36,641 bases of DNA from Bacteroidales bacterium (GTDB lineage: Bacteria; Bacteroidota; Bacteroidia; Bacteroidales; P3): positions 1-36,641 of the forward strand of contig JAFZXE010000001.1 of the NCBI GenBank assembly GCA_017616895.1, read 5' to 3'. Below are positions 16,385 through 23,730 of this stretch, in pieces. The position numbers and the translations under genes were made by a program. The notes under the pieces were generated by a model, which saw only the letters and a list, made by a program, of their open reading frames with translations, was not told where the DNA came from and made no database searches. How positions within the stretch are numbered: the first letter of the stretch is position 1; the number at the start of each line of letters is the position of its first letter.

Positions 16385-18268
16385 ATGCTTAAAAGATACC
16401 TGGTCATAATGACGTTTCTGATGCTTGCTGTTGCGCTTAGTGCACAGGACGAGGGCGTGACCTGTGGGCCAAAGTTCAAGTCCGCCGACCAGGCTACATT
16501 CCAGAAGGCAAAAAGCCTCTATGCATCCAAGCACTACAAAGAGAGCCGTGAGATGCTCCATAAACTTTCTTCCAAGTATCCTTCGGCTCCCGACCCCTAC
16601 TTTTATCTAGGCATGGCCGCCGTCAACAAGGACTTCAACGCCGCTGGCATCAGGCGCTATTTTTCAAAGGTGCTGGAACTCTGTCCTAACTATCCCAACG
16701 CACTGGCCCACTACTATAAGGCTATCGTTGACTACACCGACGAGAACTACGATGATGCCGTAGCAAGTCTCAACCGCTATTTTGATATCACAAACCAGAC
16801 ACGTTTAGCTGAATACGAGGCCGTCTATGAGGAGGCGTCCAACTACCTCTATTGGTCGCAGTTCCTGGCCGAGGCTAACAAGTCCAAGGTTCCGTTCAAT
16901 CCCTCCGTGGTTTCTGGCGTTTCAAGCAAACACAACGAATACCTTCCTTATCTCGCTCCTGACGGCAATTCGTTCTATTACCTGCGCCAGGTGCCCGAAG
17001 ACCGGTCGGCGAGTTTCTATAAGCGCGATTTGCAGGCAAAGATATGGCGTCTTTACCGTAGCGACCGCCGCGACACCGCCTATTCCGAGGGAGTTGAGCT
17101 TGCTGCGCCGTTCAATACTTCCGAGAATGAAGGCGCCATGTCTATGACTGCCGACAACAAGGTTATGTATTACTCGCGTATGGTCATGAATAACGGCAAA
17201 CTCAATTGCGATATCTTCCGCACCACTTTTGCAAATGGCCGTTGGGGAGCATTCGAGAGTGCCGGAGCCAACGTGAACGGCGACAAGTCGTGGGATTCGC
17301 AGCCCTCAGTCACTGCCGACGGCGAGTATCTCTATTTCGCTTCTAATCGCGAGGGTGGTATGGGAGGCACCGACATCTGGCGTTGCCATCGCCTGCCCAA
17401 TGGCGACTGGAGCCGTGCCGAAAACCTGGGGCCGTCCATCAACACCCCAGGCAACGAGAAGTGTCCATTTATACATGCCGACGGCAAGACCCTATATTTC
17501 GCCTCCGATGGATGGCAGGGCTTCGGCGGCTACGACATGTATTTCATCAACGTCAACGACACCTATCTTCAGCGGCCTACCAACATGGGACTGCCCATCA
17601 ATTCCGAGGCAGATGAAATCTGTTTCGGCGTTACCACCGACGGCCGTCTCGGCTACTATGCTGGCAAGCCGCCCGAGGGTATCGCGGGCCGCGGTGGCTC
17701 CGATGTGTTTTCCTTCGACCTCTATCCTGCGGCTCAGCCCGAACCCATGCGCCTCTGTTCGGTTCGTACCCTGTCGTCCGAATCCAAGCCGCTTGCAGCC
17801 CAGGTTACGGTCTATCGCAAGGGTGCCAATCGCATGCGCTATGTTGCAGATGCTGCTACTGGCGAGCTCTCGGTCATGCTCTCCATGCAGGTTGACAACT
17901 TGGTGGTCGCATCCGCCAAGGACTATGTGCCTGCAGTACGTATTATTAAGGCTTCTGCTGTCAAACAGCAATCCACCTCCACCATATCCGACCTTCAGAT
18001 GCAGCCGCTCAAGAAAGGTGGACGCTATCCCCTTTCTGGCATACAACTGACCACCTCTGGCCTTAACGACGCTGGGAAAACCATACTCGACGCCTATATT
18101 GAGTTTCTTCGCGAAAATCCTATGGTGCATATCCGTATCGAAGGTGTTACCGAAAACGTTGTTCGGGCGGTTTACGACTATATGGTTGCTCAGAAGCTCC
18201 GTCCTGAGCGCCTTTCCTACAAGGCTGGCGGTTCTGCCGACCTGCAGTTTGTCGTGGTTCAGAAATAG
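16385..18268 (+). CDS. PorE-like envelope protein: TPR, PD40 beta-propeller, carboxypeptidase-regulatory-like and degenerate OmpA-like domains
   Basis: A 627-residue exported protein. After a signal peptide (YLVIMTFLMLAVALSAQ, about residues 4-21) come TPR-like helices (about 33-145, SLYASKHYKESREML, PDPYFYLGMAAV), a PD40/WD40-like propeller (about 170-445, YLPYLAPDGNSFYYLRQV, GEYLYFASNREGGMGGTDIW, GKTLYFASDGWQGFGGYDMY), a carboxypeptidase-regulatory-like beta domain (about 455-525) and a short OmpA-like end. This order matches PorE of Porphyromonas gingivalis, a peptidoglycan-associated T9SS component. Here no lipobox is seen, and the OmpA end lacks the GHTD motif: it reads IEGVTENVVRAVYDYM. 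A peptidoglycan or T9SS role is inferred from architecture only. It begins three bases after sufD. Confidence 0.8.
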   Translation: MLKRYLVIMTFLMLAVALSAQDEGVTCGPKFKSADQATFQKAKSLYASKHYKESREMLHKLSSKYPSAPDPYFYLGMAAVNKDFNAAGIRRYFSKVLELCPNYPNALAHYYKAIVDYTDENYDDAVASLNRYFDITNQTRLAEYEAVYEEASNYLYWSQFLAEANKSKVPFNPSVVSGVSSKHNEYLPYLAPDGNSFYYLRQVPEDRSASFYKRDLQAKIWRLYRSDRRDTAYSEGVELAAPFNTSENEGAMSMTADNKVMYYSRMVMNNGKLNCDIFRTTFANGRWGAFESAGANVNGDKSWDSQPSVTADGEYLYFASNREGGMGGTDIWRCHRLPNGDWSRAENLGPSINTPGNEKCPFIHADGKTLYFASDGWQGFGGYDMYFINVNDTYLQRPTNMGLPINSEADEICFGVTTDGRLGYYAGKPPEGIAGRGGSDVFSFDLYPAAQPEPMRLCSVRTLSSESKPLAAQVTVYRKGANRMRYVADAATGELSVMLSMQVDNLVVASAKDYVPAVRIIKASAVKQQSTSTISDLQMQPLKKGGRYPLSGIQLTTSGLNDAGKTILDAYIEFLRENPMVHIRIEGVTENVVRAVYDYMVAQKLRPERLSYKAGGSADLQFVVVQK

Positions 18269-20156
18269 TACAGTCACTGATTCTTTCAAATACAGCCGCG
18301 CTATCAAACACTCATGCACCGCCCATTCCAAGTCCATCTCCACACAGCCGCTCTGGCGCGTGTTCCTCTATCTGCGTCACTATCCCAAATACATCATACT
18401 CTGTTTCCTTTTCGACCTCCTCAGTGTCCTTTTCAACCTCTCTTCCTTCGTATTCATAGTTCCCTTTGTTGAACTTCTTTTCGGTGGTGCAAGTTCGGCT
18501 TCTCCGCATGCCTTCTCGTTAAATCAGCACGACCTCAGCGAATGGCTCGACTGGCAGCTCTGCCAGTGGAGTTCCGCCCATGGGCTCTTCTTCTGCCTCG
18601 TCGCCATTGCGCTTGCCTTTCTTCTCTGCTCGTTCCTCTCCAACCTCTTCCGTTTCCTCTCCACATGGTGCGTCAGCCCTGTTCGCAATGGTGTTGTCGA
18701 GCGTCTTCGCAATGATATCTTCCACAAGATTACCATACTTCCAGTCGCTTATTTCAAGCGTCAGCGCAGTGGCGACCTCCTCAGCCGTATGTCCAACGAC
18801 ATTGCCGATGTCGAGTGGAGCATCGTCAGCTCCATCCAGTCGTTCCTTAAGTCGCCGGTCAACATTATCGTCTTTTCCGCCACCCTTCTTTTCATAAGCC
18901 CCGCGCTCTTTCTCTATTTCCTGCTGGTGGCGCCTGTACTTCTTTTCCTTGTAGGCGTGGTGGGCAAGAGTCTCAAGCGCAACTCGCTGAAAGGACAGAA
19001 CAAGCTCGGCTCGCTTTTCTCGCTCCTTGAGGAGAACATCGCAGGCATACGTGTTGTCAAGGCCTTCGGCTGCGAGAGCCGCCAAACTCTCCGCTTCTCC
19101 GACGCACTCCGCGATTACACTCGCCGTATGAACCGTGTGGTGCGTCTAAAAGAGCTTAGCAGCCCACTCTCCGAGATGCTCGGCACCGTTGCAATGGCTG
19201 CCATCCTTGTCATCGGCGGCACCTATGTCATCAGCGGTCGTATGCATGCCTCGGTGTTTATCTTGTTTGTGGTCGTCTTTGCTCGGCTTATTCCTCCCGT
19301 GCAAGCCCTCGTCCGTGCCTACAACAGCATGCTCAAGGGCAATGCATCTGCACGTCGTATCATGGAGGTCCTCTCCGCCGACGAGGTGGTGCTGGAGGCT
19401 CCCGATGCCATTGCGGTCACCTCGTTCAACAACGAGATTCGCTACTGCGATATCTCATTCTCCTACGACGATGACGTTTCCACCTCGATCCTCAGCCATA
19501 TCGACCTTGTGGTTCCCAAAGGCAAGGTGGTCGCCCTAGTCGGCCATTCTGGTTCTGGCAAGACCACCCTTGTTGACCTGCTCCCGCGTTTCTACGACCC
19601 CACGTCTGGTGAAGTACAGATTGACGGCATCGACCTTCGCCGGCTCAACATCGCAAGCTTGCGTGCTCTCGTCTCTATTGTCACGCAGGATTGCATCCTC
19701 TTCAACGATACCGTCGCCAACAACATAGCCTTCGGCAACGCCACCGCCACGCCCGAATCCATACGCCGTGCCGCTCAGCTGGCATGTGCCGATGAGTTTA
19801 TAGAGTCGCTGCCCGACGGCTACGACACTATTGTCGGCGACCGAGGCATCACCCTCTCGGGCGGACAGCGCCAGCGCATCAGCATCGCCCGTGCGCTCCT
19901 CAAGGATGCCCCCATACTCATCCTTGACGAGGCCACCGCCGCACTCGACAACGACTCTGAGCGGCAGGTGCAAGCCGCCCTTCATACCCTTATGCAGAAC
20001 CGCACAACCATCGTTATCGCACACCGCCTTTCTACCATCCGAAACGCCGACGTCATTCATGTGATGGATCACGGTTCTATTGTCGAGTCTGGCACCCACG
20101 ACCAGCTACTCGCCCTCAACGGTGCCTACGCCCGCCTGCTCTCGCCACAGATTTAG
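18249..20156 (+). CDS. ABC exporter, fused membrane and ATPase domains (MsbA-like)
   Basis: Half-transporter with an N-terminal six-helix membrane domain and a C-terminal ATPase: Walker A GHSGSGKTT (about 432-440 from this start), signature LSGGQRQRISIARAL (from about 536), Walker B ILILDEATAALD and H-loop AHRLSTIRNAD. The coupling region FHKITILPVAYFKRQRSGDLLSRMSNDIADVEW (core: RSGDLLSRMSNDIADVE) is typical of MsbA/lipid-type exporters, so a lipid or glycolipid substrate is plausible but unproven. The start is unclear: the frame has no ATG between 18099 and the middle of the membrane domain. ATG 18099 would overlap the upstream gene by 170 bases; I use TTG 18249 (20-base overlap), and GTG 18360 is possible but may cut into the first amphipathic helix. 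Confidence 0.88.
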   Translation: MSWFRNSTVTDSFKYSRAIKHSCTAHSKSISTQPLWRVFLYLRHYPKYIILCFLFDLLSVLFNLSSFVFIVPFVELLFGGASSASPHAFSLNQHDLSEWLDWQLCQWSSAHGLFFCLVAIALAFLLCSFLSNLFRFLSTWCVSPVRNGVVERLRNDIFHKITILPVAYFKRQRSGDLLSRMSNDIADVEWSIVSSIQSFLKSPVNIIVFSATLLFISPALFLYFLLVAPVLLFLVGVVGKSLKRNSLKGQNKLGSLFSLLEENIAGIRVVKAFGCESRQTLRFSDALRDYTRRMNRVVRLKELSSPLSEMLGTVAMAAILVIGGTYVISGRMHASVFILFVVVFARLIPPVQALVRAYNSMLKGNASARRIMEVLSADEVVLEAPDAIAVTSFNNEIRYCDISFSYDDDVSTSILSHIDLVVPKGKVVALVGHSGSGKTTLVDLLPRFYDPTSGEVQIDGIDLRRLNIASLRALVSIVTQDCILFNDTVANNIAFGNATATPESIRRAAQLACADEFIESLPDGYDTIVGDRGITLSGGQRQRISIARALLKDAPILILDEATAALDNDSERQVQAALHTLMQNRTTIVIAHRLSTIRNADVIHVMDHGSIVESGTHDQLLALNGAYARLLSPQI

Positions 20157-20265
20157 CGTAGTAATAAAGCAAGAGTAATCCTCCCACCACGGATCCAGCA
20201 ATAGTGATAAAGCGTGAGCTGTCCTCTCGCCACCGCCCCAGCGATAGTGATGATGCCTGAGCTAT
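20137..20265. repeat. Three imperfect 43-bp direct repeats spanning the ABC exporter stop
   Basis: Units at about 20137-20179, 20180-20222 and 20223-20265 share a CTCTCGCCAC-like start and an AGCnATAGTGATnA / TGAGCT-like end. The last two are most alike; the first includes the final codons and the TAG stop of the ABC exporter. The copies look like a degenerate tandem duplication of the gene's 3' end. No function is evident. Confidence 0.6.
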
Positions 20266-20540
20266 CGATTCTCTGCATCGCATCCGTATAGGTAATAGTT
20301 ACACCGACTTTCCATCAGTGTTATTATGGTTCTACGTTGGCTCAACTCAGAAGATAATCAAAACTTGAGCAAAACCTGAGCAAAACCTGTAACCGTACAA
20401 TATTGAATCATACGCAGTTGCGACCCCTAAAAACGCCAATTTCCGCACATCTGAAAATGCGTTTCTCGCTGATTTGTAATAATATAACTTTTAGAAAAAA
20501 ATATCCCACAAGCACACATCCCAACCACACAAACCGCTTG
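20266..20540. other. Spacer without recognised gene
   Basis: No protein gene and no RNA family that I recognise. The only visible structure is a short direct repeat of GAGCAAAACCT near 20369-20390. Stops are frequent in all frames. Confidence 0.6.
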
Positions 20541-20600
20541 TTTTTCGCAATAAAATAAATTTTCGAGTTTTTTTCGTGTCTTTCGATGTTAACAAAAAAA
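20541..20600. repeat. Fragment of the long C/T-rich spacer repeat
   Basis: Contains TTTTCGAG and the diagnostic TTCGTGTCTTTCGATGTTAA, the same string found at 34.3-34.5 kb and 36.0-36.6 kb. Only part of the unit is present. It abuts the tRNA terminator. Confidence 0.75.
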
Positions 20601-20622
20601 CAGTCGCCTCAAAAAGCGACTG
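20593..20622 (-). terminator. Intrinsic terminator of tRNA-Val
   Basis: On the minus strand an 8-bp stem ACAGTCGC with GCGACTGT encloses a 7-base loop and is followed by a run of seven T. It begins a few bases after the tRNA 3' end. Confidence 0.88.
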
Positions 20623-20628
20623 TTCCTG

Positions 20629-20703
20629 TGGAAGTTATCGGATTCGAACCAATGACCCCCTGCTTGTAAGGCAGGTGCTCTGAACCGGCTGAGCTAAACT
20701 TCC
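20629..20703 (-). tRNA. tRNA-Val (anticodon UAC)
   Basis: Read on the minus strand, the 75-base sequence folds into a standard cloverleaf: acceptor stem GGAAGTT with AACTTCC and discriminator A, D arm GCTC...GAGC, anticodon stem CCTGC/GCAGG with loop CTTACAA (anticodon TAC), and T arm around TTCGAAT. The 3' CCA is not encoded. It is the only minus-strand gene accepted in the window and has its own promoter and terminator. Confidence 0.97.
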
Positions 20704-20736
20704 GTTTACCGACCATCTCACGGTCGAAATCGGCTG

Positions 20737-20744
20737 CAAAGATA
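20737..20744 (-). promoter_or_regulatory. Promoter -7 element of tRNA-Val
   Basis: On the minus strand TATCTTTG matches TAnnTTTG exactly, 33 bases upstream of the mature tRNA 5' end, which leaves a short 5' leader for RNase P removal. Confidence 0.75.
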
Positions 20745-20880
20745 CAACTATTTTTTTATTTACCCGTATTTTTTTTCGTTGGTGTCATCCTTCGGTGATC
20801 CTTCGGCGATGTTTCGGCGAACCGCCGTCACAATATCCCGTCTTTACATGCGTTATTTTCTTGTTTTATATTCATTTGAT

Positions 20881-22212
20881 ATGCATATTGATATTGAACA
20901 CCTCTACGAGGTATATCTGAAATCCCGCACAGTCACCACCGACTCCCGTGCTATCACGCCTGGATGCATCTTTTTCGCTTTCAAAGGGGCTTCGTTCGAT
21001 GGCAACACGTTTGTGCCTTCAGCCCTTGAACAGGGTGCGGCGCTCTGTGTTACCACCGACCCACAATATTCTGGCAATCCGCAGTGTCTCGTGGTCGATG
21101 ATGTGCTTGCTACGTTGCAACTCTTGGCTCGCCACCATCGTGAGCATCTATCCATACCCGTTATAGGCATAACCGGCACCAACGGCAAGACCACCACCAA
21201 AGAGCTGCTTTCCGCCGTGCTCAGCCGTCGCTATCGTGTGCACGCAACCGCTGGCAACTTCAACAACCACCTTGGCGTGCCGCTCACACTTCTCTCCATC
21301 CCTGCCGACTGTGAGGTCGCAGTGGTTGAGATGGGTGCCAACCACCCGGGCGAGATTGACTTCCTCTGCAATATCGCTCAACCTGACTTCGGGCTTATCA
21401 CCAGCGTGGGCAAGGCTCACCTCGAGGGTTTCGGCAGTTTCGAGGGCGTTGTCCGCACCAAGACCGAACTCTACCGTTTCCTCGATTCCCGCAAGGGAAC
21501 AATATTCGTCAACGCCGATAACGACATTCTCCTTGCCGAAGCGAAGAAATGCCACGATGCTTCCGTTCTCCTCTACGGCAGCACCAATACCGAGGCAATC
21601 AAACAGTCAGGCAGTCAGGCAATAGCCACTGCCACCTATCTTGGCTCTAACCCCTACCTCTCGTTTTATACCGAGCTCGGCGACCAGATCTACAACATCA
21701 CCACACACCTCTTCGGCGGCTATAATTTCGCCAACGCACTCGCCGCACTCGCTGTAGGACGCTTCTTCAAGGTCGAACTTTTCGACATAAAACAGGCCCT
21801 TGAGCAGTATAACCCCTCCAACAACCGTTCCCAGCTTAAATCCACTGCCCATAACCAACTCCTGCTCGACTGTTACAACGCCAACCCCACCAGCATGGAA
21901 GCCGCTGTCCGCAGCTTCGCCGACATGCATACTGACCACAAGGTTGTCATGCTCGGTGGAATGCGTGAATTGGGCACCGAGTCCGATGCCGAACACCGTC
22001 GCATCTTCGATCTCGTCAAGTCTTGCCACTTCAGCCAGACGGTCCTTATCGGTGAGGAATTCGCCTTTACCGCCTCCGACCCTGCTGTCCTCTGGTTTGC
22101 CGACAGCCTCAAAGCAAAAGACTATTTCGCGCAGAACCCCATCTCTGGGGCTTCCGTGCTGCTCAAAGGCTCCAACGGCACCCGTATGTGGCTTCTTGAA
22201 GAAGTCCTCTAA
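20881..22212 (+). CDS. murF: UDP-N-acetylmuramoyl-tripeptide--D-alanyl-D-alanine ligase
   Basis: Adds D-Ala-D-Ala to the UDP-MurNAc-tripeptide, the last cytosolic step of peptidoglycan precursor synthesis. The 443-residue product has the Mur ligase plan: N-terminal substrate domain (VTTDSRAITPGCIFFAFKG), ATP-binding GITGTNGKTTTKEL (from residue 96), the MurF-type VVEMGANHPGEIDFLC, a central domain with LLDCYNANPTSMEAAVRSF, and LGGMRELGTESDAEHR near the end. I chose ATG 20881 (MHIDIEHLYEVYL); an upstream in-frame ATG at 20779 would add 34 residues and overlap the divergent tRNA promoter region. It stands apart from the usual mur/fts cluster. Confidence 0.94.
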   Translation: MHIDIEHLYEVYLKSRTVTTDSRAITPGCIFFAFKGASFDGNTFVPSALEQGAALCVTTDPQYSGNPQCLVVDDVLATLQLLARHHREHLSIPVIGITGTNGKTTTKELLSAVLSRRYRVHATAGNFNNHLGVPLTLLSIPADCEVAVVEMGANHPGEIDFLCNIAQPDFGLITSVGKAHLEGFGSFEGVVRTKTELYRFLDSRKGTIFVNADNDILLAEAKKCHDASVLLYGSTNTEAIKQSGSQAIATATYLGSNPYLSFYTELGDQIYNITTHLFGGYNFANALAALAVGRFFKVELFDIKQALEQYNPSNNRSQLKSTAHNQLLLDCYNANPTSMEAAVRSFADMHTDHKVVMLGGMRELGTESDAEHRRIFDLVKSCHFSQTVLIGEEFAFTASDPAVLWFADSLKAKDYFAQNPISGASVLLKGSNGTRMWLLEEVL

Positions 22213-22283
22213 CCCCCCCCCCCACACACTAACCCACTAACGCATTAACGCACTAACGCAATAACACATTAACGCAATAACCC
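22213..22283. repeat. C11 tract followed by an octamer array (AnTAACnC)
   Basis: Eleven C (22213-22223) directly follow the murF stop. From 22228 to 22283 seven 8-bp units follow the pattern A-(C/T/A)-TAAC-(G/A/C)-C without interruption. The same octamer is found at 32554-32663 and 34579-34642, always on this strand. The period of 8 is not a multiple of 3, so it is not coding. The array ends 17 bases before the next gene. Confidence 0.9.
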
Positions 22284-22300
22284 AATCCCATATAAAACTA

Positions 22301-23299
22301 TTGCTGCCCCTCCTGCCGCTGCTCTTCACGTTTCTCGTAGGGCAGGCGCAGCCGCAGAGGATTGTTTTTTGGAATGTCGAAAACTTCTTCGACACCAGCA
22401 ACGACTCCTTGACCAACGACGACGCCTTCACCCCGCAAGGAACAAACCACTGGACGTCCAGTCGTTTCAACCTCAAGTGCAACAACATCTATAAGACCCT
22501 TGTGGCACTCGACGCGCCGATGGTCGTCGGCCTCGCCGAGGTCGAGAACTCCTACGTGCTTTCCCAGCTTTGCCTCGCCACCCCGCTGCGCAAGTTCGGC
22601 TATGATTTCATTCATTTCGACTCGCCCGACCCTCGCGGCATCGACTGTGCGCTTCTCTACCGCCGCAATCTCTTCCGTCCCTTCTACTCGTCGGCTATAT
22701 CGGTTTCTGACACAGCCACGCGGTGGTATTCTCGAGACCTCCTTCTGGTTGGAGGTACCACCTCTTCTGGCGACAGCCTTTTCCTCCTTGTCTGTCATCT
22801 CCCCTCTAAGCTGGGAGCCGCACTCGCCGACCATCACCGCGCACGCATAGCACGCCGCATCCGCGCGTTGGCCGACTCGCTAGCCGTCAGCCATCCCTGC
22901 CTTCCGTTGGTCGTCATGGGCGACTATAATGCCGACCCGCGCGAGCCAGGCTTCTGCTCGTCTTTCGGCTTTCCCGACAACCTGTTGCCCGAGGCTTATC
23001 CCGATGATTCACTCCCATCCAATCCCGAAGGGCTTGTGGGCCTTATGTATGCCTTCGCCGAAGGTGACGGTTCGTGCTCCTACGCCGACCGCTGGTCTTT
23101 CTTCGACCAGTTTCTTGTCCGTTTTCCCGCCTGCTCCAAATATCAGCAACCCTCGGCTCAAATCTTCCGTTCCGACTTCCTCGTCAAACCCAATCCCCGA
23201 TCCAACTCGGTCCGCCCCTTCCGCACCTACAGCGGTCCCAACTACCAAGGCGGTTTCAGCGACCACCTCCCAATCTACATCGACCTCTCCACCAAATAA
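22301..23299 (+). CDS. Secreted endonuclease/exonuclease/phosphatase-family protein
   Basis: A 332-residue protein with a leader peptide (LLPLLFTFLVGQAQ) and the DNase I-like phosphohydrolase fold: IVFWNVENFFDT at the start of the domain, the metal-binding glutamate in GLAEVENSYVL, DPRGIDCALLYRR, the VVMGDYNADPREPG motif and the terminal GGFSDHLPIYIDL with the catalytic Asp-His. Members hydrolyse phosphodiesters in nucleic acids or phospholipids; an exported copy in Bacteroidota may scavenge extracellular DNA phosphate, but the substrate is unknown. The start is odd: only TTG at 22301 is standard; an in-frame ATA at 22292 would give the more natural (M)KLLLPLLPLL signal peptide. The octamer array lies immediately upstream. 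Confidence 0.85.
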   Translation: MLPLLPLLFTFLVGQAQPQRIVFWNVENFFDTSNDSLTNDDAFTPQGTNHWTSSRFNLKCNNIYKTLVALDAPMVVGLAEVENSYVLSQLCLATPLRKFGYDFIHFDSPDPRGIDCALLYRRNLFRPFYSSAISVSDTATRWYSRDLLLVGGTTSSGDSLFLLVCHLPSKLGAALADHHRARIARRIRALADSLAVSHPCLPLVVMGDYNADPREPGFCSSFGFPDNLLPEAYPDDSLPSNPEGLVGLMYAFAEGDGSCSYADRWSFFDQFLVRFPACSKYQQPSAQIFRSDFLVKPNPRSNSVRPFRTYSGPNYQGGFSDHLPIYIDLSTK

Positions 23300-23333
23300 T
23301 TACCACATAGAATTCCCAGTTTGAACCGTTTTT

Positions 23334-23341
23334 CCCCCCCC
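23334..23341. repeat. C8 homopolymer tract
   Basis: Eight C followed by ACACACTA, the same arrangement as the C11 tract after murF. It lies between the phosphatase-family gene and the adhesin promoter, outside any coding frame. Slippage here would not change a protein. Confidence 0.8.
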
Positions 23342-23427
23342 ACACACTACCCCCATGATTTCTAAACCTTTATACCACTCCTGTTTATACGTAATACCGC
23401 TGACACTCAGATAAAAAAAAGAGAAAG

Positions 23428-23459
23428 TTTGGATTTCTCCAGAAATCTTCGTACTTTTG
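23428..23459 (+). promoter_or_regulatory. Strong Bacteroidota promoter of the large surface protein
   Basis: TTTG (23428-23431) and TACTTTTG (23452-23459) match both the -33 and -7 consensus elements with 20 bp between them, the best complete promoter in the window. Transcription should begin near 23466. The preferred start codon is 265 bases further on, implying a long leader, unless the ATG at 23482 is used. Confidence 0.82.
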
Positions 23460-23730
23460 TCAGCGTATAACGTACACAACCATGACCCCAAAAAACGCCC
23501 ACTGCGCCGAGCCGCAGTACATTTTTAGTACAACCTCCCAGAAAAACCACGCAGGTTATAACATGCAGGCGCACAGAGCCAGCATGTCTTCCGTTTCGCC
23601 ATGCTGCAAACTCCCAATCAACTCCGAACAAACTCCCAATAGACTTCCGTTATCCCCTCAAAAAAGACTATTCACAATCCAAAATTGTCTTTACCTCATC
23701 GCAAACCAAACTGACAAATTCAATGCCTCG

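Noticed and set aside
17355-18050. 231-codon shifted frame inside the PorE-like gene
   Set aside because: Ser/Pro/Arg-rich product from a second frame of a clear gene; shadow of C-rich codon use.
20266-20540. Small RNA gene (6S, tmRNA or similar) in the spacer before tRNA-Val
   Set aside because: No recognisable conserved core, promoter or terminator pair for such an RNA on either strand.
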